Positions 34,265 to 44,908 of a stretch of DNA of 64,000 nt are shown piece by piece. Every line of letters begins with the position of its first letter. Positions within the stretch are counted from its first letter, which is position 1. The stretch lies in assembly GCA_038373885.1 (NCBI GenBank), contig JAWZYV010012529.1, positions 89,022 through 153,021 on the forward strand, given 5' to 3'. The translations under genes were made by a program, and so were the position numbers. This stretch comes from Cheiracanthium punctorium (lineage: Eukaryota; Arthropoda; Arachnida; Araneae; Cheiracanthiidae). The notes beneath the pieces were generated by a model that had not been told where the DNA came from, did no database searches, and saw nothing but the letters and a program-made list of their open reading frames with translations.

Positions 34265-36220
34265 ATAAAATGAACAACAAAGTTAAGTGTCTTTAAACAT
34301 ATATTAAGAACTTTTGCTGTTGTTACTTTGTTTTACGAACGTCCTTGAAAATAATGTCTTTGGTTAATAAATAAACCAAAGGAAATGTATCAAAAGACAA
34401 GCAAATGAAGCATAAAATGCAACATAACTAATACTGGAAAACAAGTAGCTGTTAGGAACTGTATGATTCAATGACAATGTAGATTATTTCTATGTAACGA
34501 TCGAAAAAGATATATCATCTTTTAGCTGTCGCAGCACCTACATGGTATCATGGCACTGTTTAATTTATGTAGAAAGCACATTTTTTTTAAAACTTTTAAA
34601 ACTTTTCTTTCTTATCTTGAAGCAAACAGAATGGTAATTTCAAAAACAACTTTACAATATTAGCGTTTCTTGATTCTCAATCCTCTTTCTCATGCAGCCT
34701 GGAGCAAAAAAAGTTTTTCCCATATTTCGCTCTACACTTCAACATGTGTCACCATTTTCTGATTCCTTATGCGAAATAAGTCCATTCTAGGGTTTATCAA
34801 GATAAATATTTGAAATCCTCTTATCATTTAGGCGTATACGAGATAAGTTTTTATATACTTCCAATTTAGTGGAGCTTATTAGTAAAAAAAAAAAATCCCT
34901 GAAAATTCTATCAACTGGACATTAACATTTGGAAAATTAAGTTAAAATGACTATGGATAATCATTAAGCTACTCGCGGTTGATGAAAGCAAAAAATTGAG
35001 AAACATGTCCAATAATAATTGGTGGTAGGAAGTTCACCGGTAAAGCAGTCCCGTCCCTTTCACATTAAATGCTTTGAAGATGCAGAATTAATTTCAGTAA
35101 ACAAGAAAATAAAGCATGATAAAGTTCCACAAAAACAAAAGAAACAGGAAGGAAGAAACAGCGCTGGCAAAATGTATCATCTTCATTCTCCATACTTCCA
35201 TTTCAGATACCAACTTCAGATACAAGTATCAGGCAAAGGATTGCAAGAAATGTCAGATTTCTCGTGTTTATTAAAAAATGCAAAATAAATGAGATCCTGT
35301 AATTTTTAATGATTTAAATATTCGAAAGTAAAAACGAAATTAAAAAAAAAATTAATTAGGTAAGGCGACACATATAGTTATATTTGTATAAGAATGCTGT
35401 AAAATGTTGTAAAAATTTATGTTCCTTGTTTTTTTTTTTTTTTTTTTTTAAATACTTTTACATACATAACAAGAAATCCAGTTCAGTTTTTCTTCAAACA
35501 GCTTGCTACATCATTTTAAGCGTCTGTTATTGTTTCTACTTCAGAATCAAAATTATTTTCAATGCACTGAAAGAATCCAAAATACTTTTCCAACTTAAAC
35601 ATTATTTTTTTACTGACAAGACTGCAATATTGAAAAAAATAATAAATCAAATTTGAGTATTTTGGTTTTATTTCCAACTGACCAGATAAATTAGATCAGG
35701 GCTTTCCACTTGTCAATATTTACTTGCCTCCCCGCTTCTAGGCCGGCCAACCTTAGTGTGAGAATTCGTAATGCATTACAATTTTAAATTGAGCATGAAA
35801 ATGGTTTATGCAAATAAAAGACGGTCCGAGATGGGCCGAGGTGTTGTGTGATTAGAGAGCTAATTTTCGGGGCGGCGCCAAGATCGACGAAATCACCCAC
35901 TTTCGCATGCTGGAACAATAAGAATCTAATCTTGTTTTTCAAGAAGATCCTGCTCCACTGTATAAACTGCACATCAAATAAAAGGGCCTTCTTACCGCCT
36001 TGATGGTGAGTTTATTTTTTATCCGCTCATTTACATTCAATTACGATTCTGATTTACAAGCTTCGTGATATAAGTGTTCAGTTTTTCGCTGGAGGAAAAC
36101 AATGGGCTAGGAGAGGGAAAAATCCCCCACAGATGGGACTCCCGCGTTTTGCATTCAAGTGTGACACTTTTATTTCCGAAGACCAGATTGATCGCTGAAG
36201 TGCTTATCGCATAGTATTAA
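34265..36220. other. Unique sequence, no supported gene
   Basis: The 89-codon frame at 35019-35288 (plus) is Lys-rich and has no domain I can name. A T run lies at 35429-35448. From 35700 to 36200 the sequence is less AT-rich but carries no recognised gene. The last four bases are the TTAA target of the next element. Confidence 0.35.
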
Positions 36221-36665
36221 CCCTTTGAGGCGCAACCCTTTCCCAATGCTGAAAAAAGGGCAGCCGTTGCCATCGCTCGACTTAACTACCAGCAAGATGG
36301 CGGACGATCGAAACGTTCATCGCTTGCCACAGATCTAGAGGCCGGCACAGCCAGCTGTCGTCAAAATCGTCCGCCATCTTGCTGGTAGCTAAGTCGAGCG
36401 ATGGCAACGGCTGCCCTTATTTCAGCATTGGGCAATCTATCCAGCTGTTCTCGCATTCTTCCATTTTTCAGCAGATGTCAGTGCTGTTAAAAAGAATCGT
36501 GACAAATTTTTTACGGGAAAGGACGTGCTAAAAAGGAAAGGATTCTCGTGGAGCTAGGTCACCCGCAACTATTTTTATAGAAATCAAATCTATTCTTCGT
36601 GACTGGCAACAGTCAAAACGTCAGAGTTTGGTGTTCCCAGAGCGGGAACACTGCGCGTTAAAGGG
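36221..36665 (+). mobile_element. piggyBac-like palindromic MITE, copy 4
   Basis: Between TTAA at 36217-36220 and 36666-36669. It begins CCCTTTGAGGCGCAACCC and ends GCGCGTTAAAGGG. The hairpin (about 36243-36430) has arms reaching CCCAATGCTGAAA, but the right arm lacks a stretch present in copy 1 next to TCAAAATCGTCCGCC. Both YY1-like cores are intact. It is non-autonomous. Confidence 0.82.
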
Positions 36666-36669
36666 TTAA

Positions 36670-37491
36670 CCCTTAAATACATGGGTTTTAAAGACATTCG
36701 CACGATAATTACGAGTGTAAGCTAAATTTCCAGTTTAAATTAACAGTTTTGTGAATAATTAATTAATTATTTCAAAAACACGTAGTGTAAGAAAAGTATG
36801 AAGCTTTTATTATTCACAATATGAATCATTATCATTAAAAGCTATATTTTATGTGTGAAACTGACGTAAGAATTTTGGCTTTTAGTCTAATTCGGCACCG
36901 AAAAATACGATGCCAAAATGCATCATTTTGCATTTAAGTTTCAAACTGGGAGAAGTAGGCTTATTCAGATAAGTTGAGGCACCGTCGGGATTTGCAAGGT
37001 ATAGCAAAATGCAGTTGACGTTCTTTCCTCACGAGCTTCATATTTTCAAGTACTCATGATTTTAATTTTAAACTGTTCGCCAATCCCTTTCAGCAACCCA
37101 TAGATATTACATGTATTTTGAGAATTTCATTTACGAATTTAAATTAGTAAAAACTTCTCTTCCAACGATGTTCTGTTTTCTTGTGCCAGGTATTTGAGCT
37201 GGCCGTAAGCATATTATCCTATTAACTTAGAAGCAATACGAGGCAGAATGAATAGCATTTAGACAAAGGTCTCTGTGTGTGTACTTAATCGTATCATGTA
37301 GCTAATTTATTTAGTCCAAAATATTTTTTCTCAGTATGCCATAACCTTTAAAATGAGCATATAATGTAAAATATTTAATTTAAAAAATCTATCTATTTTT
37401 GCTTATCGTTATTTATTTATTTTAGCTTTAATGAACTTTGGCATATCTTGCAGTGCTTAAGTGGGAAAAAAGACTTCAGAATTTTCCGCGC
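36670..37491. other. AT-rich unique sequence
   Basis: No gene or bounded repeat was identified. ATTAATTAATTATT occurs near 36756. Confidence 0.4.
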
Positions 37492-38160
37492 ACACTGTTA
37501 ATAGTAATAGTTCAACATTTCACCATACAATAGAGCTAAATTATTGTCAACCTTTCAATGGAGAAACGTTGAACCATGATTTGGTTCTTTGATCAGTTTA
37601 AGCACAAGATCATTGTTCAACGTGTCTCCACAGCCCGACTAAAACATTCTGAGGCCCTAGTCCAAGCGCTTTTTAGGGGCCCCTATACAGTCATACTTTT
37701 GATATGTATAGTCACAGGGTAAACATTTTTGTTGTGCATAAGTTAGAGGGGGGGGGGGGGTTCTAATTCCTCTTTATCCAATAAATTTTTGACAATCACT
37801 ATAAAATTTGAATGCTCAGAAGTTATGCTTCAGATGAAGTTACACAGTGACATGTGTTGCAAAATTGCATCTCTTTATTTACTATCATAAATGTTTTTAA
37901 TGCTGATTTTTTCGAGAACTCACCTTTTGGGGCGCCTAAAACTTGGGGGCCCTAGACTAAGGCCTAGTTGGCCTGTGCTGTGCATGGTTCAACGTTTCTA
38001 TGGAGAAACGTTGAACCATGATTTGGAGCTTTAACTGATCAAAGAACCAAATAATGGTACAACAAAATCGAATAATGGTTCATCGTTTCTCCATTGAAAG
38101 GTTGCAGCTAATTTAGCTCTATTGTATGGTGAAATGTTGAACTACTTCAATTAACAGTGT
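37492..38160. mobile_element. Inverted-repeat element with ACACTGTTAA ends
   Basis: ACACTGTTAA at 37492-37501 is inverted at 38151-38160. Homology continues inward for more than 100 bp on each side, with GTTCAACATTTCACCATAC, AATAGAGCTAAATTA, CCTTTCAATGGAGAAACG and TTTGGTTCTTTGATCAGTT shared. GGAGAAACGTTGAACCATG also recurs nearer the centre. The middle (about 37630-37985) is occupied by a second inverted-repeat unit. There is no coding capacity. Confidence 0.7.
37632..37978. mobile_element. Nested hAT-like MITE, CACAGSCCRACTA terminus
   Basis: The left end CACAGCCCGACTA and the inverted right end CACAGGCCAACTA match. GGCCCTAGTC, TTTTAGG and GGGGCCCC/GGGGCGCC recur near both. It sits in the centre of the ACACTGTTAA element and is therefore younger. 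No clean 8-bp duplication could be read. The G run at 37747-37760 is internal. Confidence 0.55.
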
Positions 38161-38828
38161 AGTTTTTATAACATGTAATATTATATACACTTTCATCAAA
38201 ACATTTCACCACAGAAGTTTGGAAATCGAAATTTTACTCTGAATCATGCATTTTAATTACGAAAAAATATGTTATTTGCTAAAACAAAATTTCAAAGCTT
38301 TGGTCATACATTCATGCAGCTAACTAGTACGTGTATGTGTAACGTGAATAAAAGAAAAAGTTGAACCATTTATTGTAAAAGTATAATTAAAAGAAACAAT
38401 GAAAGTTATTTTGTAAGAATAATATAATACTGTTAGAGGACCAGAAACAAAGTTAAAGAAGAATCATTTTAGCAAAGTCAAATGGACACATTGCGTGCCC
38501 TGGGGTGCCTGTAGAAAACCCACACGAACTGCCGCTGCGTGAACTTTATTTGACTGCATCCTCAGACTCACGTAAGGCTGATTTAATGTGCGTAACACGT
38601 CGTGAGCTACTGATACTTAGCAGTTCCATGGCAAGCGAGCGCAAAAAAATATATGTGGGAGTTTACCAAAAATTGATAGTACGATTTGCTTTCTTCAGAA
38701 TGAGAAAAGAATTGTTTCTCGAATATAGTGTGGGTATTTCTTAATATAAAGATTAAAATGACACGACACTTGCACGCACAGCAATAAGCTGGACATAGCA
38801 TGTGATTAAACTCCAAGTAGTGGGAAAG
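38161..38828. other. AT-rich unique sequence
   Basis: Overlapping short frames at 38505-38744 (plus) and 38607-38915 (minus) show no domain. Nothing else is recognised. Confidence 0.35.
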
Positions 38829-38904
38829 CAGCGGTGTAGCAAGGACTATTTGGCGCCCAGTGAGGCCATTCGGTTTACCGCCCCATTTTTTGTAAGTGTT
38901 GGCG

Positions 38905-39831
38905 TTCTTCCCCATCTCCTGATCTCGGTCTTTCAGTTTGACTTCTCATTCTTTCTAAATTTTAACGTTTTCCCTCCTTCCGCACATCTAGATCCTTCGG
39001 TTTGTCTTCTCAGTCTTCTCATTCAACCCTCTCGTCACCGAATTATGAAAAATCAGAGAAAATAAATCTGTCTAGCATTTAATGCATCTGAAATACTATT
39101 ATAAATCATGCAAAAATATTTTTTTCTAATGTCGATTAATATTATATTTTTCTGATATTAATTTCTGCATTTTCGAAGCATTTTGTTATGCTAAAATTAA
39201 TTTGAAAGGATGCAAATATTAGGTAAAGGTTGAGGAATAACAAAAAAAAAAACTATACTTACCTTAAAAAGAAAAAAAAAATGGTAAAAAAGCAGCATAA
39301 ATATTTTCTTAATTTTTCTCCTGAAACAATAAGCGAAAACTGTAAAAAATGACCTAAATTGACTAGTACTGCAATCTAGTTAAGAGCCTCATATACTTTC
39401 TACATGAATTAATGATATTGATATCACTGAAAGAAAAAAATACTAAATTCAATTGTTTTCTCTCTAAATATTGCTATTTGAAGAAGGAGCCTCATATGAG
39501 GTTCAGGGTGACGAGAGGGTTAAGTTTTGGCATTCTCACTCTTTCTCTTCATCTCGATCCTTCAGTTTCTCTTCTCATTCTTTCTAAATTTTGACGTTCT
39601 TCCTCTCTCCCCTCATCTCGATCCTTCAATTTGTCTTCTCACTCTTCTTAAGTTTTGGAATTCTCCCTCCCTTCCTTCATCTCGATCTTTCAGTTTGTCT
39701 TCTCATTCTTTTGAAGTTCTGGTGCTCTACCTCCCTACCCTCATCTCATCTGGATCCTTCAGTTTGTCCTCTAATTTTTTCTAAATTCTGACGATTTGTC
39801 ACCCCCTTCATATTGGTCCTTTAGTTTACCG
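38905..39831 (+). repeat. 64-bp minisatellite, split by a TTAA element
   Basis: CATCTCGATCCTTCAGTTTG-type unit starts occur at 39550, 39614, 39678 and about 39742-39747, a period of 64 with one 5-base addition. Older units lie at about 38920-39022. The array is interrupted at 39027-39519. Frames at 39527-39791 that repeat HLDPSV and LLILLKF are translations of this array, not genes. Confidence 0.8.
39027..39519. mobile_element. TTAA-flanked MITE with CCCTCTCGTCACC ends
   Basis: CCCTCTCGTCACC at 39027-39039 is perfectly inverted at 39507-39519. TTAA follows at 39520-39523, and the left copy has become TCAA (39023-39026). It interrupts a minisatellite unit whose intact neighbour contains CTTAAGTTTTGG at that point, so the empty site can be read. 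The piggyBac-like class is assigned from the TTAA and CCC ends. There is no transposase. Confidence 0.8.
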
Positions 39832-39936
39832 GCCCATACATTTAAAATTTCGCCGTTCTGCCGGCTTTCTATCTTTGTTTTAAGCTTGACGCATGGAGCG
39901 GGCTGTATCCTGAAACCCTTTATTGTTACGCCCATG

Positions 39937-40196
39937 TAGAGGAGAGTACGAAGAAATACTAAAAAAAAAAAAGTATAAACCTTTCAAATACTGTATAAAC
40001 TATACCGTACAGAAATTAATTGCTTGGATTACAATCTTATTTTTTTTTTTTTTTCTAACTCATGCGAACTAATTCTGTTTAATAATTTGCTACTTAACTG
40101 TACACACAACCGGATAACAGCTTACGTGGCTTTAAAGTACTGCTATAGCTACTCGTTAGTTACTTTTGTTCGTGCGAAATATATTACTGATATATA
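39937..40196. other. AT-rich spacer
   Basis: It contains A and T runs near 39961 and 40040. The sequence reaches the TA target of the next MITE. Confidence 0.4.
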
Positions 40197-40349
40197 CAGG
40201 GGAAACCTTCAAACTTGGTCACCTTCCTGTGTCAACAGTTTTTCAGTAACGGAACGGGGTATTAACATGTACATATACCTCCACAAGATGGACACCTTCG
40301 TAAATTGGACACTTGTTGTGAGTGGTTCAATTTTTTGGAAGTTTCACTG
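40197..40349. mobile_element. Tigger/pogo-like MITE, copy 2
   Basis: TA then CAGGGGAAACCTTCAAACTTGG on the left; the inverted right end reads CAGTGAAACTTCCAAAAAATTG, followed by TA. GGACAC motifs in the body match the copies at 8912 and 43877. It is 153 bp. Confidence 0.65.
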
Positions 40350-40384
40350 TATATGTTGGTGTTTCTTGATATTATTTTCGGCAG

Positions 40385-40510
40385 TGGCGGCTCGTCACCA
40401 GTTTCAGTGTTGGGGCCCGAAAAAAAAAAAAAAAAAAAAAACTTTGTGCCAATTAAAATCGGGGGAAATATATATATATATACATATACAGCAACCTATC
40501 CCCCCACCCC
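40385..40510. mobile_element. Truncated hAT-like MITE end
   Basis: CAGTGGCGGCTCGTCAC followed by GGGGCCCG and an A run resembles the left end and G-rich interior of the window's CAGTGGCG elements. No matching right end was found; CCCCCCACCCC near 40500 may be its right interior. Confidence 0.35.
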
Positions 40511-40855
40511 GTGAAAACAGTGTAAGTATTTAAAATTTTTTAACTGGCAAATGATGATCAAAATTACTAAACATATTTTGCTATTTTTTACCTACGTATG
40601 TTAATATTGAAAAGTTTACTCTTTTACTTATCGAAGGCCACGTTTCAATTTTATTTAGTTTTTATGTCTTTTACAGATGCTTGTTCATAATTTTTAAATG
40701 GTTTATTTATTTTAAAATTAATATTAACATGTAAAATACATGTACACATCGCATTTCGTAAATCAAGGAAAATAAACGAAAAATTATCTGACAGTATTTC
40801 AAAAATACAATCACGCACGTAAAAATATAGTTGAAAAAAACTAAAAAACACGCTC

Positions 40856-41064
40856 ATAATTCTTAATATAGAAATAAATTAATGAACGAAAAATAGTATT
40901 ATTGTGAAAAAAGTGTGGGGCGCTTTGTGTTATATTTTTTGTATCATTTTTGTACTAATCGTACCGATTGAATATTCCCAAGAACTGATATATGGAGCAC
41001 CCCACGCTTTTTTCACAATAATACTATTTTTCGTTCATTAATTTATTTCTATATTAAGAATTAT
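40856..41064. repeat. Inverted repeat with 65-bp arms, one mismatch
   Basis: The arm 40856-40920 is inverted at 41000-41064 with a single difference (GTGTGGGG versus GCGTGGGG) around a 79-base loop. Outside the arms, GCGTGTTTTTTAGTTTTTT-like sequence on the left (about 40818-40855) recurs inverted at about 41101-41135 and again near 41163-41200, so the structure was once longer. This may be a fold-back MITE. No direct flanking duplication was found. Confidence 0.85.
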
Positions 41065-41293
41065 TTTTCACTTTTTATTTAGTTCAATTTTATCAGTAAA
41101 GCGTGTTTTTAAGTTTTTTAAACTATATTTATTTTTCACTTTTAGTGCTATTTCCTATAAAAGCGAGTTTTTTAGTTTTTTTAAACTGTATTTATTTAAA
41201 ATTTATTTTTAATTTTCGATATTTCTCATAAGATACAAAGTAACACTAAGTTGGAAAGTACAAATTGTGAGGTAATTTATTTTCACTGTGCAC

Positions 41294-41430
41294 CAGTGGC
41301 GTAGCCAGGATTTTATTTCCGGGAGGGCTGGGTATCTAATTTAAAGCTAAAGTTCAATTGTAAGCTAAATATCAAATTGTAAGTTAAGTAAAGGGTCCTA
41401 TTTCGGGGGGGGCAGCAGCCCCCCCAGGAT
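41294..41430. mobile_element. hAT-like MITE left part, CAGTGGCGTAGCCAGG
   Basis: CAGTGGCGTAGCCAGGATTT starts at 41294. A G-rich/C-rich palindromic stretch (GGGGGGGGCAGCAGCCCCCCC) lies near 41405-41427. The inverted right terminus is not found, so the element is truncated or its end has decayed. Confidence 0.5.
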
Positions 41431-43077
41431 CAATAAATCGAGTTTAAAGGAGTCGGTTAGAAACAAACAAGCAAACATACAGGTGAAACTAATAAAAGCG
41501 TGTTAATTAAAAAGCTCCTGGGCGGAAAATTTTGCTAAATGTTATGAATTGGTGAAATTTCTGCGTTCAGTCGTTTAGATTGCCATGTGAAGGCCGAAGA
41601 TCTGGGCCCCAAAGACAGCTCCAAATAAGTCGTTTGGAAGCCAAATTAATGGCGCGCCAATATGGCATTTGTGCTCAATGTCAAATAAGTCAACCCTGTA
41701 AACGGAGAAGGAACGCCAAGTTCAGGGTGAATAAGCCTATGGCCCGTTTATGGTTTAGGTAGGGGAAAATCGTAACTATCGCTTTTTTAAGTGCTTTTTT
41801 TTGGATAGTATTAAAATAGAGTAAAATTCGTGCATTTTTTCAATAAAGGTAAATAATTAAAAGAACTGTGTAAAATAATAGTCAGATGCTTTGATTTAGA
41901 TGGTGGTTAGTCGGCGGGGCCGGACCCCTATGGCCCCTAATGACGAGGTGCCACTGATTTTCGGGTATGTTGATTTTGGTACTTAGTTTTTCATATGTGT
42001 AAATAAAACTTTAAGAAATTAACTAAACACTGTCTGAAAATCGTCGGCGACTTTTAAATTTAACTCGAAATTTTGTTAGAATTTTTTTTAAAATATGTTT
42101 TATGAATTTAAAGCTAAACACACTGAATTCGGGAAACGTTGTACACCCTTTCTCAAAATACTAATTGCAGCAAAACTGGCATCAGATTCTGGATGAAGCG
42201 CTAAACTATACTTATAACAGATTTAGTTGTGTATTAATTTTTATGGACGCGATATGCCTAAATTTGGTGAATAATTTATCATTCAGTTTGAAAATCTTTA
42301 TTATGAGTGTATCGATTTGATTTTGGATGTTTTGTCTTATAAGTAAGGTCTATTTTCTTAATTGTCCTTCACATATAAGCAAGACAGGTAACAGCACAAT
42401 TTCACTTAGAAAAACAAAGTAAAATATATACCAGGTATTCCTTAGCTTCAAGCTGCATGTAATAGTCAAAGTTAGCATTTTGTTGCATGTAATAACAGCA
42501 CAACGTGCGGGTAAAAGCAATGCCGTTTATTCAGAGTAATTAACATTAGGTTTTGTCGATATCTCCCCAAAAATACGTGATGTGGATAACTGGGGTCAGT
42601 TTTCAGAAACTGTTTTTAGCAACAAATGCTGGATTGGTACTTTTTTGGACCCGGCTCCAATATAGCTTGTTGTTCTATAAGTGCATCATTAACGACTAAC
42701 TTTGAAGAATTTTTAGCCGGGAAAGTATATTGTAATCCACAACATTCCTATAAGGATTAAAGTGCATAACTCATAAAATTTGAGGTTGTGAGTATATAAA
42801 TATCGAATATTCTAAATCGAAATTTTTGCATGAAATATCAGAATGAATGAAACACTTGAAACTGCTTGCGCTTAGTGCCATGAAAACTTATAAAAGGAAG
42901 CACATGTCCACAAACCAACCAACCAACCAACCAACTTATAAAAGGAAAAACCGATAGCAAGGAGTGGTGAGAGCTAGCGGACACTTATAGTCGGCTGGTG
43001 TGTGACGCAGGAATCTGTCGCTTACTCTTTAGTCTTTAGTTGTTAGTGGATATATTCTACGGCGGGAAGCAGGTTAA
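41431..43077. other. Unique sequence with CCAA microsatellite
   Basis: A unique less AT-rich block at 41560-41760 includes an Arg-rich 60-codon frame of no recognised family. An AACC run lies at about 42914-42935. Nothing else is supported. The last four bases are a TTAA target. Confidence 0.35.
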
Positions 43078-43543
43078 CCCTTTATAAGGCCGTGGTAAAA
43101 TACTTACCACCTACGGTCTATTAAATACAGAAATCAATTGTCATTAGTGAATTTTTTGATTTTTGTTCAGTTATATTGGATGTATATTTTTTCCATACAT
43201 CTAGATTCTAAATTATATTTGGCTTGTGAACTTTTCTTTCATTCGCAATTTTAAAGAAAGCTCGAATAATGACTCGGAAATTGAGCATAAGTATCATCGC
43301 TTTTAATTATATATTTTTGCGTTTAATTCCGTGTACAAGCAGCAGGTAGTTTTCCGACTTTGATTTTGTGTATAATTAATGTATTCTCCTGCAAAATTTC
43401 TATGTTTGTTTTTAATATTTGTTTCTCCAATTTTCACGTGGGATATTACAGTAGAGGGAAAATATATGAATTAATCCTAAAAAATGGGCCAGAAAAATTC
43501 CAAGTAATTTCACTCTCTGTACATACATTCGCCTTATAAAGGG
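43078..43543. mobile_element. TTAA-flanked MITE with CCCTTTATAAGGC ends
   Basis: CCCTTTATAAGGC at 43078-43090 is perfectly inverted at 43531-43543, with TTAA directly outside both ends (43074-43077 and 43544-43547). The interior is AT-rich with no frame. TTAA targeting and CCC ends indicate a piggyBac-type relative, distinct in sequence from the palindromic family. Confidence 0.85.
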
Positions 43544-43547
43544 TTAA

Positions 43548-43876
43548 GATCCTGCTTGGTACTTCACTGGGTATTTTTAACGTGGAGTTTTTTTTTTTTT
43601 TTGTTTGTTTGTTTGTTATGTTTTTTTTTGGTGGGGGGGGGGGGGGGTCGACTGTATTCGATTGTTTGCGAAATCATCTACGAAAATTGTTCTACAAGTT
43701 TTTAGATGTAATAAAGCTTATGCGTTAGTCTTTACTAGTCAGCTTGGTCCTAACAAAAATGGTGGACTCTTTATTCTATGCATTTTAATTTTAAAAACCC
43801 GTTCCCGTCAGCTAGGAAAAGGACGCAATAATATCTTTTCCAAATATCTCTTCTGCATATCTTCCATCTTTTCCTA
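43548..43876. other. Low-complexity and unique spacer
   Basis: A T run, TTTG repeats and a G run (43634-43647) occur here. The frame from 43605 to 44114 runs through the G run and into a MITE and is not a gene. Confidence 0.4.
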
Positions 43877-44013
43877 CAGTGAAACCTCCGTAAGTTGGAC
43901 ACCTACGGTTCCCTCAATCCGACTTATAGAGGTATATTTCTATATTATGGACACGTTCCGTTCCCCAGAAATGTGTGCAAGTTATGGGGTGTTCAACTTG
44001 GGAGGTTCTACTA
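43877..44013. mobile_element. Tigger/pogo-like MITE, copy 3
   Basis: TA then CAGTGAAACCTCCGTAAGTTGG on the left; the inverted right end reads TAGTAGAACCTCCCAAGTTG, followed by TA. TATAGAGGTATATTTCTATA in the middle matches the centre of the 8912 copy. It is 137 bp. Confidence 0.7.
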
Positions 44014-44203
44014 TATACACCAAAAGATCAGGGGCTGCAAATAAGGAACGCGCTCGCACCCCCCCCTCCCCAAATTTAACAAACATTTTATTTTTTCCAT
44101 ATTTTGGATTTTAATACATTAAATCTTGCTCCCTCCAAATGGTAAACTGAAATGCCGCCGCTGCAAAAGATTATCAATATCTTTTGTTATTGATCATCTA
44201 GAC

Positions 44204-44428
44204 CCACCAGTGGCATAGCGCTAGCGCTTTGAATTGGGAGACGGAAGGTGCTGCTTCGGAACCAAATCGCGTCCGCCGACTTAACCGTGCGGAGTTTTCC
44301 GTGGTTTTCTCTGAAACTTCGCATAAATACGTGTTAGGACCCCTTAAAAAGTCCCCCACGGAGAGCAATCCCATCCCCGGCCTAGATCCCCGAGTAGATA
44401 ATTGGCCGTAACCCACATTACATTTCTA
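44204..44428 (+). mobile_element. tRNA-derived SINE candidate, CAGTGGCATAGCGC head
   Basis: Positions from 44209 read CAGTGGCATAGCGCTAGCGC, a good RNA polymerase III box A. GCTTCGGAACCAAATC about 45 bases later is a damaged box B. It is flanked by a direct repeat, ATTGATCATCTAGAC (44189-44203) and TTTGATCATCTGGAC (44429-44443), as expected of LINE-driven insertion. There is no A tail. The tRNA parent is not identified. Confidence 0.6.
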
Positions 44429-44443
44429 TTTGATCATCTGGAC

Positions 44444-44904
44444 CATAGGTTCCCAACGTGAGCGATAACGCCCCCCTTGTGGGCGTTTGAGGCTTTCAGG
44501 GGGGCGGTAAAAGACCCATAGAAAATTAGGAGGCGTTGATATGGCACGGAGGGGCGTGGGAAGGTTAACCAAATATAGTCTAAAAAAGACTTTAAAATGA
44601 CTCTGACAATTCATTTCTATCACGTGTGCGAAAATTCACATATTTCGATATGAGACTTCGCTGTTGAGAGAAAGCGATACCTCTGTAATATACCTCTCTA
44701 AAACTTTTATTCCTCTTTTTTAAATGAAGAAGAAATTCAGTACAGTTTCAATTCCAACAATATTCTATCTATTAGTAATTTTTTTAAATTTAATTCTTGT
44801 TTTCACCATGCATTATGTACGCTCTTATTTCTCTGGAGTGGAGGGTATTGAAATATTCACTAGAAAAGGGGGTGCCAGTTCAAAAAAGATTGGGAACCTA
44901 TATG
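44444..44904. mobile_element. hAT-like MITE, CATAGGTTCCCAA terminus
   Basis: The left end CATAGGTTCCCAACG matches the inverted right end CATATAGGTTCCCAATC. Flanking octamers ATCTGGAC (44436-44443) and ATCTAGAC (44905-44912) match at seven of eight. It landed in the right target duplication of the SINE just before it. GGTTCCCAAC ends are common in hAT families. The short frame at 44724-44921 crosses its right end and is not a gene. Confidence 0.78.
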
Positions 44905-44908
44905 ATCT

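Larger units (their letters stand above)
38829..39936. mobile_element. Possible hAT-like element carrying a minisatellite
   Basis: CAGCGGTGTAGCAAGG at the left and the inverse of CATGGGCGTAACAAT near 39920-39936 could be paired termini, like the CAGTGGCGTAGC ends elsewhere in the window. The flanking octamers match poorly. The interior is a 64-bp tandem repeat interrupted by a TTAA element. GGCGCC and TTTACCG(C/G)CCCAT motifs lie near the ends. Confidence 0.4.

Noticed and set aside
39527..39791. Frames reading HLDPSV and LLILLKF repeats, looking like a repeat protein
   Set aside because: They are the 64-bp minisatellite in translation. Sixty-four is not a multiple of three, so the frame shifts at every unit.
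40024..40533. 169-codon plus-strand frame
   Set aside because: It runs through a T run, a Tigger-like MITE and an A run, so its openness has a repeat origin.
43605..44114. 169-codon plus-strand frame
   Set aside because: It begins in T and G homopolymers and ends across a Tigger-like MITE. No domain is visible.
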